A stretch of DNA of 64,000 nt from Catellatospora sp. TT07R-123 (GCF_018327705.1 NZ_BNEM01000002.1:310001-374000); one strand, 5' to 3'; shown: positions 54,233 through 63,600, numbered from the stretch's first letter. The notes: generated by a model not told the origin, from the sequence alone. Translations and numbers: made by a program.

Positions 54233-56548
54233 TCAGCGGACGTCGAGAGCTGCGCTGACGATGCTGTCGGCGTCGATCCGGTGGTACCGGTAGACCTCCG
54301 CCAGGTCACCGGACTGGCCGAAGCGGGTCACGCCCAGGTGGCTCGCCCGGACCCGGTGGATGCCGGCCAGGAACGCCAGGGCGTGCGGATGTCCGTCCAG
54401 GACGGTGACCAGCGGCGCGGCCCGGTCGGCGGGGAAGGCGGCGTCGAGGATCCAGCTCGGGCCGTCGCCGTGCCCAGACCGCGCCTGCGCCGCCTCGAAC
54501 AGCAGGCCGGGGCTGGTCACACAGACGATGTCGGCCGCGACTCCCACCGCGGCCAGGCGTCCGGCCGCCGCGAGCGCCTCGGGCATCAACGCGCCCATCG
54601 CCGCGATCGTGATATCAGGCCTGCCGTCCGCCCGGCGCCACAGGTAGCCGCCTGCGACGACCTGCCGCCGGCGCCGCTCCCGGACCGCCGCGTCGGCCGG
54701 CACCTCCGCCAGCGCCTGGTCGACCGGCCGCGACGACAGCCGCAGGTAGGCGCTGCCGCCGTCCGGCCGGCCGAGCCGGGCCAGGCAGGCCAGCAGCGTC
54801 CATTCCAGATCGATCGCGAACGCCGGCTCATAGCTGACGCAGCCGGGCTGCTCCAGCCCGATGGACGGCGTCTTGATGGACTGGTGGGCGCCGCCTTCGG
54901 CCGCGAGCGTCACCCCGGCCGGGGTGCCGACCAGGATCGACTGGCCCCCGGCGTAGATCCCGAACGACCACGGTTCCAGGGCCCGCTCCACGAACGGGTC
55001 GTAGAGCACCCCGACGGGCAGCAGCGGCTCGCCCCACCGGCTCCAGGTGGCCCCGAGCTCGCCCAGCAGGCCGACGAGGTTGCCCTCGGCGATACCGAGC
55101 TCGATGTGCTGCCCGGTGGGCCGCTCCCGCCAGTGCAGGATCGTCTCCGGGTCGTCGGCGAACCAGTCGTGCCGGTGGTCGGCCGACCAGACCCCGACCT
55201 TGTTGATCCAGCCGCCCAGGTTCGTCGAGGACGCCACGTCCGGTGAGACCGTGACGATCCGGGACGCCGCCCGCGGGGCCTGTCGGGTGAGGTCCAGCAG
55301 GGTGCGACCCAGCGCCGCCTGCGTGCTGCCGGTGCCCGTCGGCGTACGGCCGAGGTCGGTCGGGACCGGCGCGGGTGACGCGGCCGGCGCCGGGTCGCGG
55401 TGCAGCCGGGCGGCCACCTCGTCGCACAGCCGGCCCGCCGGGGAGGCCGGGTCGAACCGCCGCCACGGCGCCCCGACCGACATGCCGACCCGCTCGGCCA
55501 GCGCGTCGAGCTGCGCAAGCGTCAGCATCGAGGAGTGGTTCTGCGGGTGGCCCTCGGTCGACAGCCCGTACCCCTTGATGGTGTACGCGAAGATCACCGT
55601 CGGACGGGTGTCGTCGATCGCGTCGAACACCTCACCGAGCGCGCGCAGATCGTGGCCGCCCAGGTTGCGGATCGCGGCGGTGAGCACGGCGTCGTCGAGC
55701 GTCGCCAGCAGGCCGTGCAGCGCCTGCCCGTCCGGCCCGCCGCCGGGCAGCCGGTCCCGCAGCTGCGCCGCGGTGCACCGCAGCAGGCGCTGGTACTCGG
55801 GGTTGGGCATCTCGTCCAGGCGGCGCCGCAGGGCCTCGCCACCGGGCCGCTCGAACAATCCGGCCAGCACCGTGCCGTACTTGGCCGTCAGCACCTGCCA
55901 GCCGGCCGCGGCGAACATGGTCTGCAGCCGGGTCGCCGCGAGGTGCGGCACCACCCGGTCCAGGGACTGGCGGTTGAGGTCGACGATCCAGCAGACCTCG
56001 CCCAGGCCGGCCACCATCGGGTCGAGGATCGCCTCCCAGACCGCGCCCTCGTCGAGCTCGGCGTCACCGACCAGCGAGTACTGCCTGCCCGCGCCCGCCG
56101 CCGCCCCGGCCGCGTTGACGTATCTGCGGGCCAGCGCGCCCCAGATCGGCGCGGTCGCCCCGATGCCGACCGACCCGGTCGAGTAGTCGACGGGGTCGGG
56201 GTCCTTGGACCGGCTGGGGTAGCTCTGCAGGCCGCCGAAGGAGCGCAGCGTGGTCAGATACTCCTCCCCCAGGTCGCCGAGCAGGTAGTTGATCGCGTGC
56301 AGCACCGGGGAGGCATGCGGTTTGACCGACACCCGGTCGGCCGCGGTCAGGCGGTCGAACCACAGCGCGGTCATGATCGTCGTCATCGAGGCGCTGGACG
56401 CCTGGTGGCCGCCGACCTTCAGCCCGCTCGGATTCGGCCGGACCCGGTTGGCATGGTCGATCATCGCGGTGGACAGCCACAGCACTCGCTGCTCGACCTC
56501 GGACAGCACCCTGTGCCGAAGTTGCTCGCCGGTTGTGCTCACCGTCAT
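54233..56548 (-). CDS. AceE/transketolase-like thiamine-diphosphate enzyme
   Basis: This 771-residue protein is related to homodimeric pyruvate dehydrogenase E1 (AceE) and transketolase. The N-terminal TPP domain has HANRVRPNPSGLKVGGHQAS and DYSTGSVGIGATAPIWGALA. The cofactor motif is GDAELDEG followed 26 residues later by VDLNRQSLD. The pyrimidine-binding domain follows (IELGIAEGNLVGLLGELGA, with the activating Glu) and a C-terminal transketolase domain. It is about 120 residues shorter than AceE, and no E2 or E3 gene is nearby, so it probably catalyses a carboligation or decarboxylation of its own. ATG 56548 has AAGGGGG upstream. Confidence 0.85.
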   Translation of the reverse strand: MTVSTTGEQLRHRVLSEVEQRVLWLSTAMIDHANRVRPNPSGLKVGGHQASSASMTTIMTALWFDRLTAADRVSVKPHASPVLHAINYLLGDLGEEYLTTLRSFGGLQSYPSRSKDPDPVDYSTGSVGIGATAPIWGALARRYVNAAGAAAGAGRQYSLVGDAELDEGAVWEAILDPMVAGLGEVCWIVDLNRQSLDRVVPHLAATRLQTMFAAAGWQVLTAKYGTVLAGLFERPGGEALRRRLDEMPNPEYQRLLRCTAAQLRDRLPGGGPDGQALHGLLATLDDAVLTAAIRNLGGHDLRALGEVFDAIDDTRPTVIFAYTIKGYGLSTEGHPQNHSSMLTLAQLDALAERVGMSVGAPWRRFDPASPAGRLCDEVAARLHRDPAPAASPAPVPTDLGRTPTGTGSTQAALGRTLLDLTRQAPRAASRIVTVSPDVASSTNLGGWINKVGVWSADHRHDWFADDPETILHWRERPTGQHIELGIAEGNLVGLLGELGATWSRWGEPLLPVGVLYDPFVERALEPWSFGIYAGGQSILVGTPAGVTLAAEGGAHQSIKTPSIGLEQPGCVSYEPAFAIDLEWTLLACLARLGRPDGGSAYLRLSSRPVDQALAEVPADAAVRERRRRQVVAGGYLWRRADGRPDITIAAMGALMPEALAAAGRLAAVGVAADIVCVTSPGLLFEAAQARSGHGDGPSWILDAAFPADRAAPLVTVLDGHPHALAFLAGIHRVRASHLGVTRFGQSGDLAEVYRYHRIDADSIVSAALDVR

Positions 56549-56565
56549 CGCGTACCCCCTTCGAG

Positions 56566-56585
56566 GAATTGTTATCATATATAGC
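56566..56585. promoter_or_regulatory. Shared GntR-type motif, site 2
   Basis: TTGTTATCATATATAGC (56569-56585) aligns with the complement of the other two sites at 15 of 20 positions, in inverted orientation. It lies 18 bases before the AceE-like ATG and 100 bases before the GntR start, so it could serve both divergent promoters. Confidence 0.6.
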
Positions 56586-56685
56586 GCACCGTTCGAGAGT
56601 GCGGCCGTGGACCCTCAGCCTGGTTGAGGCTGATCGCCGTTATAGTTGATGTCGTTGACGTGGACAGCTGAGAGCGAGGCTGCAA

Positions 56686-57396
56686 GTGGGATCAGCGGCC
56701 GTGCGCCCGATCGAGTCCCGGTCCGTAGCCGACCAGGTGATGACGGAGCTGCGCCGCTCCATCCTGTCGGGGGCGCTGGCGCCGGGCCAGGAGTTCTCCC
56801 TGCGCGAGCTCGCCGAGATGCTGCAGGTCAGCATCATCCCCATCCGGGAGGCGCTGCGCAGCCTGGAAAGCCAGGGGCTGGTGCACATGCGGCCGGGCCG
56901 CAGCGCCGCCGTGGCCCCGCTCGACCTCGACGAGTTGCAGAGCATCTACCGGCTGCGCCGCCGGCTCGAACCCGAGATCGCCCAGCGCTCCTGCCGACTG
57001 CTGTCGGACGCCGAGCTCGACCGGTTGCAGCGCGAAGCCTCTGAGTTCGGCGACGAGCGGCGCACCATGAACGAGATCTACGAAGCGCACCACGCGTGGC
57101 ACCTGGCCCTGCTGGCTCCCGCCGCAACGAGCTGGGACCTGCGGATCCTGCTGACACTGGGGCGGGCCGCCGAACGCTACATCCGGATCGGGTTCGGCAG
57201 CCTGGATCCCGATCCGCACGAGCACGACCGGCGCGAGCAGGCGCATGTCGACCTGGTCGCGGCGTTCCGCCAGCGCGACCCGGAGATCGCGGCCAGCGCG
57301 ATGCACCAGCACCTCGCGCACAACGAGCAGATCGCGCTGCTGGCCCTGCGCAAGGATCACCGCGCTGCCCCGCCGCGCACGGACGCGGGCAGCTGA
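56686..57396 (+). CDS. GntR family regulator (FadR subfamily)
   Basis: This 236-residue regulator has an N-terminal winged HTH (SRSVADQVMTELRRSILSGALAPGQEFSLRELAEMLQVSIIPIREALRSLESQGLV-type) and a C-terminal FCD ligand domain. Its helical metal-binding residues are seen in RRLEPEIAQ, EAHHAWHLALL and MHQHLAHNEQ. FadR-type GntR proteins sense carboxylic acids or CoA esters and usually repress catabolic operons. GTG 56686 has GCGAGG upstream. It is divergent from the AceE-like gene and ends 2 bases from the monooxygenase gene end. It is the obvious controller of the cluster. Confidence 0.9.
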   Translation: MGSAAVRPIESRSVADQVMTELRRSILSGALAPGQEFSLRELAEMLQVSIIPIREALRSLESQGLVHMRPGRSAAVAPLDLDELQSIYRLRRRLEPEIAQRSCRLLSDAELDRLQREASEFGDERRTMNEIYEAHHAWHLALLAPAATSWDLRILLTLGRAAERYIRIGFGSLDPDPHEHDRREQAHVDLVAAFRQRDPEIAASAMHQHLAHNEQIALLALRKDHRAAPPRTDAGS

Positions 57397-57398
57397 CG

Positions 57399-58976
57399 TC
57401 AGCCCGCATGCGCGGCAGGGCCGTCGGCGGCCCCGCGTACCCGGTCGATCAGGTCGGCGGGCGCCGGCGGGTGGTCGCCGGACCATGCGACGTACTGGTC
57501 CGGGCGTACGAGCACCAGGTCGGCCCCGTAGCGCGACCGCAGGTCACGGCCGCTGAGGTCGAGGCGTCGCAGGGGCACCCCCCGGTCCTCGGCCGCCCGC
57601 GCGACCAGGTCCGCCCGGCCCGCGGCCGCCTCGGTCAGGACCAGCAGCGTGAACCCCGGCCCCAGCTCGTCGAACAGTGACCGACCACCGAGCCACAGGT
57701 GTGCCAGCCGACCGCCGACGGCGGCGTCCCCGCCGGCGACCACCGGCGAGTCCTCGATCCGGATGTCCAGCACCAGCTCCAGCGAGTGGAACTCCGCCCG
57801 CTTGGTCGCCTGGATCCGGTCGTCCGCCGCGGCCCTGGCCCGCCGGCCGGCCTCGTCGTCGGCGTCGAGGTTGTCGGCCAGCAGCTCGGTCGAGGTGACG
57901 GCCATGTTCGCAGTCGCCTCCCGGATCACCCGCTCCTGGATCGGCCGCCGCTCCTTCTCGTAGCTGTCCAGCAGCGCCGGGCCGCCCCAGCCGTCGAGCA
58001 CCGCGGCCAGCTTCCAGCCCAGGTCGACCGCGTCGCCGAGCCCGGTGTTGAGCCCGTGCCCGCCGAACGGCGGGTTGAGATGGGCGGCGTCACCGGCCAG
58101 GAACACCCGGCCGAGCCACATCCGGTCGACGATCTGCATCCGCGCCGTCCATGGGTCGGTCGACAGCACGGTCGCGTCGACCTCCGCACCGACCGCGGCG
58201 GCGATGAGCTGCCGCGCGTCGCGCTCGCCGGTCTCCCGGCCCACGCCGAACGCGATCATCCACCAGGTGCCGTCCCGGTCGATCGGGCCCATCAGCGCAG
58301 GCGCCTGCCCGTTGACGATCCAGTAGTGCACCGCGGCACCGTGGCGGACCCGGGCCCACAGGTCGGGGGCGGTGAACACCATCCCGAAGTTGGGCCGCAG
58401 CGCGTGCTCACCGTCGTAGACGGCGCCGATCCGCTCCCGCACGGTGCTGCGCGGACCGTCCGCGCCGATCAGGTACTCGGCCGTCACCGTCGTCTCCAGG
58501 CCGGCCTCGTCGCGGACGGTCACCCGGACCTCGTCGTCGGTCTGGGCCACGTCCGTGACGCTGCGGCCGGTGACGAGCGTGCAGGACGCGAGCCCGCACA
58601 CCACGTCGCGCAGCAGCTCCTCCAGCACGTACTGCGGTGCCTGCTGGCCGAGTTCCGGGAAGCGGTCGCCCTCGGCCGCCAGCCCCAGCACCCCGGTGAA
58701 GCGCGACAGCTCCCGCCCGACCAGCGAGGTGCAGAACACGACGTCCTGCGTCCAGTCGGTCGACAGCGGCGCCCGGCTGCGCAGCTCGTCGGCGATGCCC
58801 CACCGGCGCAGGTGCTCCATCGACCGCACGCTGACCGTCTTGCACCGGGGGCGGGCGTGCGACACCGTCCGGCGCGGCTCGACGACCAGCACCCGGATGC
58901 CACGCCGGCCGAGTTCGACGGCGGCGGCGAGCCCGACCGGCCCGCCGCCGGCCACGATGACCTGTGTATCCGGCAT
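57399..58976 (-). CDS. FAD-dependent aromatic monooxygenase (PheA/TfdB type)
   Basis: This 525-residue flavoprotein monooxygenase would hydroxylate an aromatic ring using NAD(P)H and O2. FAD motifs are VIVAGGGPVGLAAAVELGRRG (GxGxxG), LIGADGPRSTVRERIG (DG motif) and VFLAGDAAHLNPPFGGHGLNTGLGDAV (GD motif). The C-terminal thioredoxin-like domain of phenol-hydroxylase relatives follows (LLVLTEAAAGRADLVARAAED). The start ATG is 4 bases after the hydrolase stop. It is third in the FAH-hydrolase-monooxygenase operon. Confidence 0.92.
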   Translation of the reverse strand: MPDTQVIVAGGGPVGLAAAVELGRRGIRVLVVEPRRTVSHARPRCKTVSVRSMEHLRRWGIADELRSRAPLSTDWTQDVVFCTSLVGRELSRFTGVLGLAAEGDRFPELGQQAPQYVLEELLRDVVCGLASCTLVTGRSVTDVAQTDDEVRVTVRDEAGLETTVTAEYLIGADGPRSTVRERIGAVYDGEHALRPNFGMVFTAPDLWARVRHGAAVHYWIVNGQAPALMGPIDRDGTWWMIAFGVGRETGERDARQLIAAAVGAEVDATVLSTDPWTARMQIVDRMWLGRVFLAGDAAHLNPPFGGHGLNTGLGDAVDLGWKLAAVLDGWGGPALLDSYEKERRPIQERVIREATANMAVTSTELLADNLDADDEAGRRARAAADDRIQATKRAEFHSLELVLDIRIEDSPVVAGGDAAVGGRLAHLWLGGRSLFDELGPGFTLLVLTEAAAGRADLVARAAEDRGVPLRRLDLSGRDLRSRYGADLVLVRPDQYVAWSGDHPPAPADLIDRVRGAADGPAAHAG

Positions 58977-58980
58977 CAGG

Positions 58981-59859
58981 CTAGTGTCCCCGGGTCTGCC
59001 AGAACACGCACTCCTCGGCGAACGCCAGCTGCCGCAGGTGCAGCGCGTGCCCGAGGGTGTGGTGGTCGATGCTGTGCCCGACGCCGCGGGCGATGCTCGC
59101 GTCGACGAAGGGGGCGGCGGTGAGCAGTTCGGCGAACCTCGCGACGTTGTCGGGGGTGCTGTCCCACAGCGCGTCGTGTTCGGCGAGCGCGTTGTGGACC
59201 GGCACGTCGATCCGGGGAGCGAGGCCGGGCAGGATGTCGTCGGCCCACTGCGGGGCGGCGATGAGCTCCCGCACCGGCACCGGGGCGTACGCCCCGTGGG
59301 CCTGCTCGACGCCGTCGGCGCTGAACGTGCCCGCCGGGCCGAACATCACCAGGTCCCGCTGGTCGTAGGGCAGGTCGATGGTCGCGTCGGCTGGCAGCGA
59401 GGCCAGCGCCTCGGCGGCGCCGCCACGGCGGATGACCGCGCCCATGCCGGTGACCGAGGCGCCGATCAGCCGGAAGTCGTTGTGCCGTCCGGCGATCATG
59501 AGGGCGATCATCCCGCCGATCGAGTGCCCCACCAGCAGGACCGGCCGGTCGCCGGCCGCCTGGCCGATCGCCTCGTTGAGCAGCCGGGCGTGCCGTTCGA
59601 AGGTGTTGGCCTGCGGTTCGAGGGCGGTGCTGCCGCCGTAGCCGGGACGGTCGAAGCTCACCACCTGGTATCCGGCGGCCGCGGCCAGGTCCATGAACGA
59701 GCCCTGGCCGGAGCCGGCCACGTCGAAGTATCTGGCCGAGTAGGTGCCACCGTGCAGGGCCGCGATGAGCGGCTTGCCGGCAGCTGACCGGCCCTTGGTC
59801 AGGGCCGTGATCGTCAGGCCGTCCACGGTGAATCGAATGTCGTCGGGTGCTTGCGCCAT
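58981..59859 (-). CDS. Alpha/beta hydrolase (ring-cleavage hydrolase-like)
   Basis: This 292-residue serine hydrolase has an oxyanion region LIAALHGGTYSARYFD, nucleophile elbow VLLVGHSIGGMIALMIAG (GHSIGG), acid residue in NALAEHDALWDS and His in RGVGHSIDHHTLG. In aromatic pathways such enzymes cleave C-C bonds of ring-opening products or ester bonds. It lies 28 bases after the FAH-like gene and 4 bases before the monooxygenase, so it is a core member of the operon. Confidence 0.88.
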   Translation of the reverse strand: MAQAPDDIRFTVDGLTITALTKGRSAAGKPLIAALHGGTYSARYFDVAGSGQGSFMDLAAAAGYQVVSFDRPGYGGSTALEPQANTFERHARLLNEAIGQAAGDRPVLLVGHSIGGMIALMIAGRHNDFRLIGASVTGMGAVIRRGGAAEALASLPADATIDLPYDQRDLVMFGPAGTFSADGVEQAHGAYAPVPVRELIAAPQWADDILPGLAPRIDVPVHNALAEHDALWDSTPDNVARFAELLTAAPFVDASIARGVGHSIDHHTLGHALHLRQLAFAEECVFWQTRGH

Positions 59860-59887
59860 CGGGGCCTCCTCGTGGGATTTCAGGGAT

Positions 59888-60739
59888 CTATCGCTGCGGT
59901 GCCACGAACCGGTGCCGCATCCGGCCGATCGTCTCGACCCAGGTGACCAGCTCGTCGCCTGCTTGCAGCAGCTCCTTCGGCTGGCGGGCCCAGCCGATGC
60001 CGCTCGGGGTGCCGGTGAAGATCAGGTCACCGGGCAGCAGCGGCAGGACGGCGGACAGGTACTCCACCAGCTGCGGGATGGAGAAGATCATGTCGGCGGT
60101 ACGGGCCTTCTGCATCTGCCTGCCGTTGACCTGGCAGCCCAGTTCGAGGTCGCCCGGATCGGCGAACTCGTCCAGCGTCACCAGCGCCGGGCCGATCGGG
60201 GCGAAGCCGCGGTAGGACTTGCCCAGGTTGAACTGCTGCGGGGCCGACCCGGCGAACTGCAGCTCCCGCTCGGACAGGTCCTGGCCGGCCGTGAAACCCG
60301 CGATGTGGTCCCAGGCGTCGGCGGCCGCGACGTGCTCCGCGCGCCGGCCGATCACCGCGACCAGTTCGGCCTCGAAGTCCACCGAGCCGGCAGGCCGTTC
60401 GATGTCGCCGTTGGGGCCGGTGACCGAGGCCGGGAACTTCGTGAACACCACCGGGCGGTCGGGCAGCGCCAGCCCCGCCTCGGCGGCGTGATCACGGTAG
60501 TTGAGGCCGATCGCGAACACCTGCGCCGGCCTCGGCACGGGCGCCTCCAGCCGCGCAGGGTCGACGGCCAGCGTGGCCGGCCCCGCGAAGCCGCGGGCCC
60601 AGCCGGCGAACTCGTCCCACCGCTCGTAGACGGCCTGCGGGCTGCTGGTGAACCGGCCTTCGCTGGCGGTCTCGACGTCGACCGCGCCGTCGGCGCCGAC
60701 GCCGAGCGCCAGTCGGCCGGCCAGGTTGTAAACGCGCAC
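59888..60739 (-). CDS. Fumarylacetoacetate hydrolase family protein
   Basis: This 283-residue FAH-fold enzyme has an N-terminal arm, then VFAIGLNYRDHAAEAGLALPD, VVFTKFPASVTGP, VDFEAELVAVIG (metal-binding Glu) and FTAGQDLSERELQ. The end is IFSIPQLVEYLSAVLPLLPGDLIFTGTPSGIG. Such enzymes cleave or hydrate beta-diketo and hydroxydienoate acids at the end of aromatic degradation. It is the first gene of the three-gene operon, with the GntR-type motif 61 bases upstream. Confidence 0.92.
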   Translation of the reverse strand: MRVYNLAGRLALGVGADGAVDVETASEGRFTSSPQAVYERWDEFAGWARGFAGPATLAVDPARLEAPVPRPAQVFAIGLNYRDHAAEAGLALPDRPVVFTKFPASVTGPNGDIERPAGSVDFEAELVAVIGRRAEHVAAADAWDHIAGFTAGQDLSERELQFAGSAPQQFNLGKSYRGFAPIGPALVTLDEFADPGDLELGCQVNGRQMQKARTADMIFSIPQLVEYLSAVLPLLPGDLIFTGTPSGIGWARQPKELLQAGDELVTWVETIGRMRHRFVAPQR

Positions 60740-60799
60740 GCGCTCCTCCAGTGCTCTGAGCAGTGCTGTTCTGGCGAGCCCTGCGCGCTCACGCTATCC

Positions 60800-60819
60800 G
60801 CTATATGTGATAACAGCAA
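60800..60819 (-). promoter_or_regulatory. Shared GntR-type motif, site 3
   Basis: GCTATATGTGATAACAGCAA differs from site 1 by one base. It lies 61 bases before the FAH-like ATG and 160 bases before the divergent P450 ATG. The rest of the 239-base gap holds no other clear signal. Confidence 0.7.
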
Positions 60820-60978
60820 CCCTCGGCGGCAACATGCCCACAACACAGCCGACTTCAGGACGCCGAGCGAGCGGTTCGGGTCGCCGTCCGCGGGACCGCG
60901 CCGCAGTCCTACGGAGTTCATCGACGAGTAACTCAGAGCAGTTGAACAACCGCGCAGCGCCATGCGAAGCTTCGCCGC

Positions 60979-62181
60979 ATGCCGGACACTCCACTGCCGA
61001 CCGTGCGGTTCCCGTTCGTACAGCCCGACGGCGACGCGCTGCTGCCCGCCCCGGTGCCGTGCCTGGACCGGATAGGGCAGGTCACCCTGCCCACCGGTCG
61101 GCAGGCGTGGCTGGTCACGCGGCACGACGACGTACGCCAGCTGCTGCGCAGCCCGGACTTCTCCAGCGACTTCAGCCGGCCGGGATTCCCGCTGCTGCGG
61201 GAGGCGCCGCTGATGGACAAGAGCCGCCAGGCCGGCTTCTTCATCGGGATGGACGCCCCCGACCACACGGTGTTCCGCCGCATGCTGACACCCGAGTTCA
61301 TGATCAAGGCGATGCGGCGGCTGGAGCCCCTGATCCAGCAGACGATCGTCGAGGCGATCGAGTCGATGCGGGCCGCCGGGCCGCCGGCCGATCTCGTCGA
61401 GCGGTTCGCGCTGCCCGTGCCCTCGATGATCATCTGCCACCTGCTGGGCGTCCCCTACACCGACCACGCGTTCTTCCAGCAGCTCAGCCAGACCATGCTC
61501 GACCGGCAGGCCGCCCTCGCGCAGATCCGGGCCGCGGGCGACGAGCTGCGCGCCTACCTGACCGACCTCGTCGCGGCCAAGCTGCGCCAGGGCGGCTCGG
61601 ACGACCTCGTCGGGCGGCTCGCGACCGAGCGGGTCGCCACCGGTGAGATCACCGCCGAGGACCTCGTCGGCCTGTCCATGCTGCTGCTCGTCGCCGGGCA
61701 CGAGACCACCGCCAACATGATCAGCCTCGGCACGCTGGTGCTGCTGCGCCACCCCGACCAGTTCGCGCGGCTGCGCGAACGGCCCGAACTGATCGAAGGC
61801 GGCGTCGAGGAGCTGCTGCGATACCTCACCATCATCCGGACCGGCCTCGGCCGGGTCGCCACGGCCGACACCGAGCTCGGCGGCCACCGGATCCGGGCCG
61901 GTGACGGCGTGATCGCACTGCTGTCGGCCGCCAACCGCGACCCGGCGGCGTTCGAGCGGCCCGACGAGTTCGACCTGTACCGTGCCGCCCACTCGCACCT
62001 GGCCTTCGGCTTCGGCGTCCACCAGTGCATCGGGCAGCCGCTGGCCCGCATCGAGCTGCGTATCGCCTTCGCCGAGCTCACCGCCCGGCTGCCCGGACTC
62101 GCCCTGGCCGCCGACCCGGCCGAGCTCCAGTTCCGCAGCTCCACCGTCTTCGGCGTCGAGCGGATGCCGGTGAGCTGGTGA
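60979..62181 (+). CDS. Cytochrome P450
   Basis: This 400-residue soluble bacterial P450 has helix-I oxygen-binding motif LLLVAGHETTANM, the ExxR region, and heme loop FGFGVHQCIGQPLAR with Cys350 as heme ligand. An NRDPAAF loop precedes it. All features of an active CYP105/CYP107-like monooxygenase are present. No ferredoxin gene is adjacent. It is divergent from the FAH operon across the third motif, so it may belong to the same response. A glycosyltransferase follows on the same strand. Confidence 0.93.
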   Translation: MPDTPLPTVRFPFVQPDGDALLPAPVPCLDRIGQVTLPTGRQAWLVTRHDDVRQLLRSPDFSSDFSRPGFPLLREAPLMDKSRQAGFFIGMDAPDHTVFRRMLTPEFMIKAMRRLEPLIQQTIVEAIESMRAAGPPADLVERFALPVPSMIICHLLGVPYTDHAFFQQLSQTMLDRQAALAQIRAAGDELRAYLTDLVAAKLRQGGSDDLVGRLATERVATGEITAEDLVGLSMLLLVAGHETTANMISLGTLVLLRHPDQFARLRERPELIEGGVEELLRYLTIIRTGLGRVATADTELGGHRIRAGDGVIALLSAANRDPAAFERPDEFDLYRAAHSHLAFGFGVHQCIGQPLARIELRIAFAELTARLPGLALAADPAELQFRSSTVFGVERMPVSW

Positions 62182-62254
62182 GCCGAGACCCGGGCTGATC
62201 TTCCCGGTGACCCGCGGCGCCTCCGGTCCGGCCGGGCGCCACTACTGTGTCGGC

Positions 62255-63532
62255 ATGGCTCGGATTGTGGTGGCGTCGATGCCGTTCGCCGGTCACGTGG
62301 GCGCGATGACCGCGGTCGCCGGTGAGCTGGCGGGTCGCGGTCACGAGGTGCTGGCCTACACCGGCGCGAAGTACGCGCAGCGGTTCGCCGCGGTGGGCGC
62401 GCGGTGGCTGCCGTGGCAGCAGGCCACCGACTTCGACGACAGCGATCTCGCGGCCACGTTCCCTCCGGTCGGCGACGGCAAAGGCCTGCGCGGCGGTATG
62501 GCCAACGTCGAGCACGTGCTCCTGGGCACCGGGGCCGGGCAGGCCGCCGACCTGCTCGCCGAGGCCTCGCGCGAACCGGTCGACCTGTTCGTGACCGATC
62601 ACCTGGCATTCGGCGTCGCGCTGGCCGGGGAGACCCTCGGGCTGCCGTGGGCCTCGGTGGCGGTGACGCCGCTGCCGCTGGAGAGCCGGGAACTGCCTCC
62701 GCCCGGGTTCCCGGCCCTGCCCGCCAGGGGTCCGCTCGGGCGGGTCCGCGACCGGGCCCTGCGCTCGGTGCTGCACGCGGTGGCCGCCCGGGTCGTCGAC
62801 CCGATGCTGAACCGGATGCGGGCCGCCGCCGGACTGCCCGCATCCACGGGCGGGATGGACAGCCTGCTCTCGCCGCATCTGGTGCTGGCGCAGGGCGTGC
62901 CCGGACTGGACTATCCGCGCGGCGATCTGCCGCCGCACGTCCACTTCGTCGGCCGGCTCGCCGTCGCGGCCTCCCCGCAGGAACTCCCGGCGTGGTGGCC
63001 CGAGGTCGTCGCGGCGCGCGCCGACGGCATACCGGTGGTGCACGTGACCCAGGGGACGCTCGACGTCGACTTCACCGACCTGCTGAAACCGGCGATCGCC
63101 GGGCTCGCCGGCGAGCGGGTGCTCGTGGTGTGCACGACCGGCGGCGCTCCGGTCGACGCGCTCGGGCCGGTGCCGGACAACGTCCGCGCGGCCCGGTTCC
63201 TGCCGCATGACCAGCTGCTGCCGCTCACCGACGTGATGGTCACCAACGGCGGCTGGAACGGGGTGCTGGCCGCGGTGCAGGCGGGTGTGCCGCTCGTGGT
63301 CGCGGGCGCGTCGCTGGACAAGCCCGAGGTCGCCCGGCGGGTCGCCTGGTCCGGGGTCGGCCGGAACCTGCACACGGGCAGGCCGGGAGCCGCCCGGGTC
63401 CGCCGCGCGGTGCGGCACCTGCTGGAGCGGCCCGAGCACGCCCGGCGCAGCAGGGAGCTGGGGGCGAAGCTGGCCGCGGCCGGTGGCGCGAGCACGGCGG
63501 GCGACCTGCTGGAAGAGCTGATCGCCGCCTGA
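62255..63532 (+). CDS. GT1-type (UGT) glycosyltransferase
   Basis: This 425-residue GT-B fold enzyme has an acceptor domain beginning MARIVVASMPFAGHVGAMTAVAGELAGRGHEV (His in FAGHV). The donor domain has VHVTQGTLD, RAARFLPHDQLLPLTDVMVTNGGWNGVLAAVQAGVPLVV. In the PSPG-like motif the usual HHGG reads TNGGWN and the end reads LDKPEVARRV, as in macrolide-type antibiotic glycosyltransferases. It transfers a sugar to a small molecule; with the P450 it suggests tailoring or detoxification. It starts 74 bases after the P450 stop. Confidence 0.88.
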   Translation: MARIVVASMPFAGHVGAMTAVAGELAGRGHEVLAYTGAKYAQRFAAVGARWLPWQQATDFDDSDLAATFPPVGDGKGLRGGMANVEHVLLGTGAGQAADLLAEASREPVDLFVTDHLAFGVALAGETLGLPWASVAVTPLPLESRELPPPGFPALPARGPLGRVRDRALRSVLHAVAARVVDPMLNRMRAAAGLPASTGGMDSLLSPHLVLAQGVPGLDYPRGDLPPHVHFVGRLAVAASPQELPAWWPEVVAARADGIPVVHVTQGTLDVDFTDLLKPAIAGLAGERVLVVCTTGGAPVDALGPVPDNVRAARFLPHDQLLPLTDVMVTNGGWNGVLAAVQAGVPLVVAGASLDKPEVARRVAWSGVGRNLHTGRPGAARVRRAVRHLLERPEHARRSRELGAKLAAAGGASTAGDLLEELIAA

Positions 63533-63600
63533 GCCCGGCGCACGTCCGGGTCGAGGTGCTCGGGCTGCCGGTCGTCGTAGGTCCCGCATACGATCCGCCG

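Noticed and set aside
55400-56584. 394-codon plus-strand frame antisense to the AceE-like gene
   Set aside because: Low-complexity Arg/Gly/Gln translation typical of antisense in GC-rich DNA.
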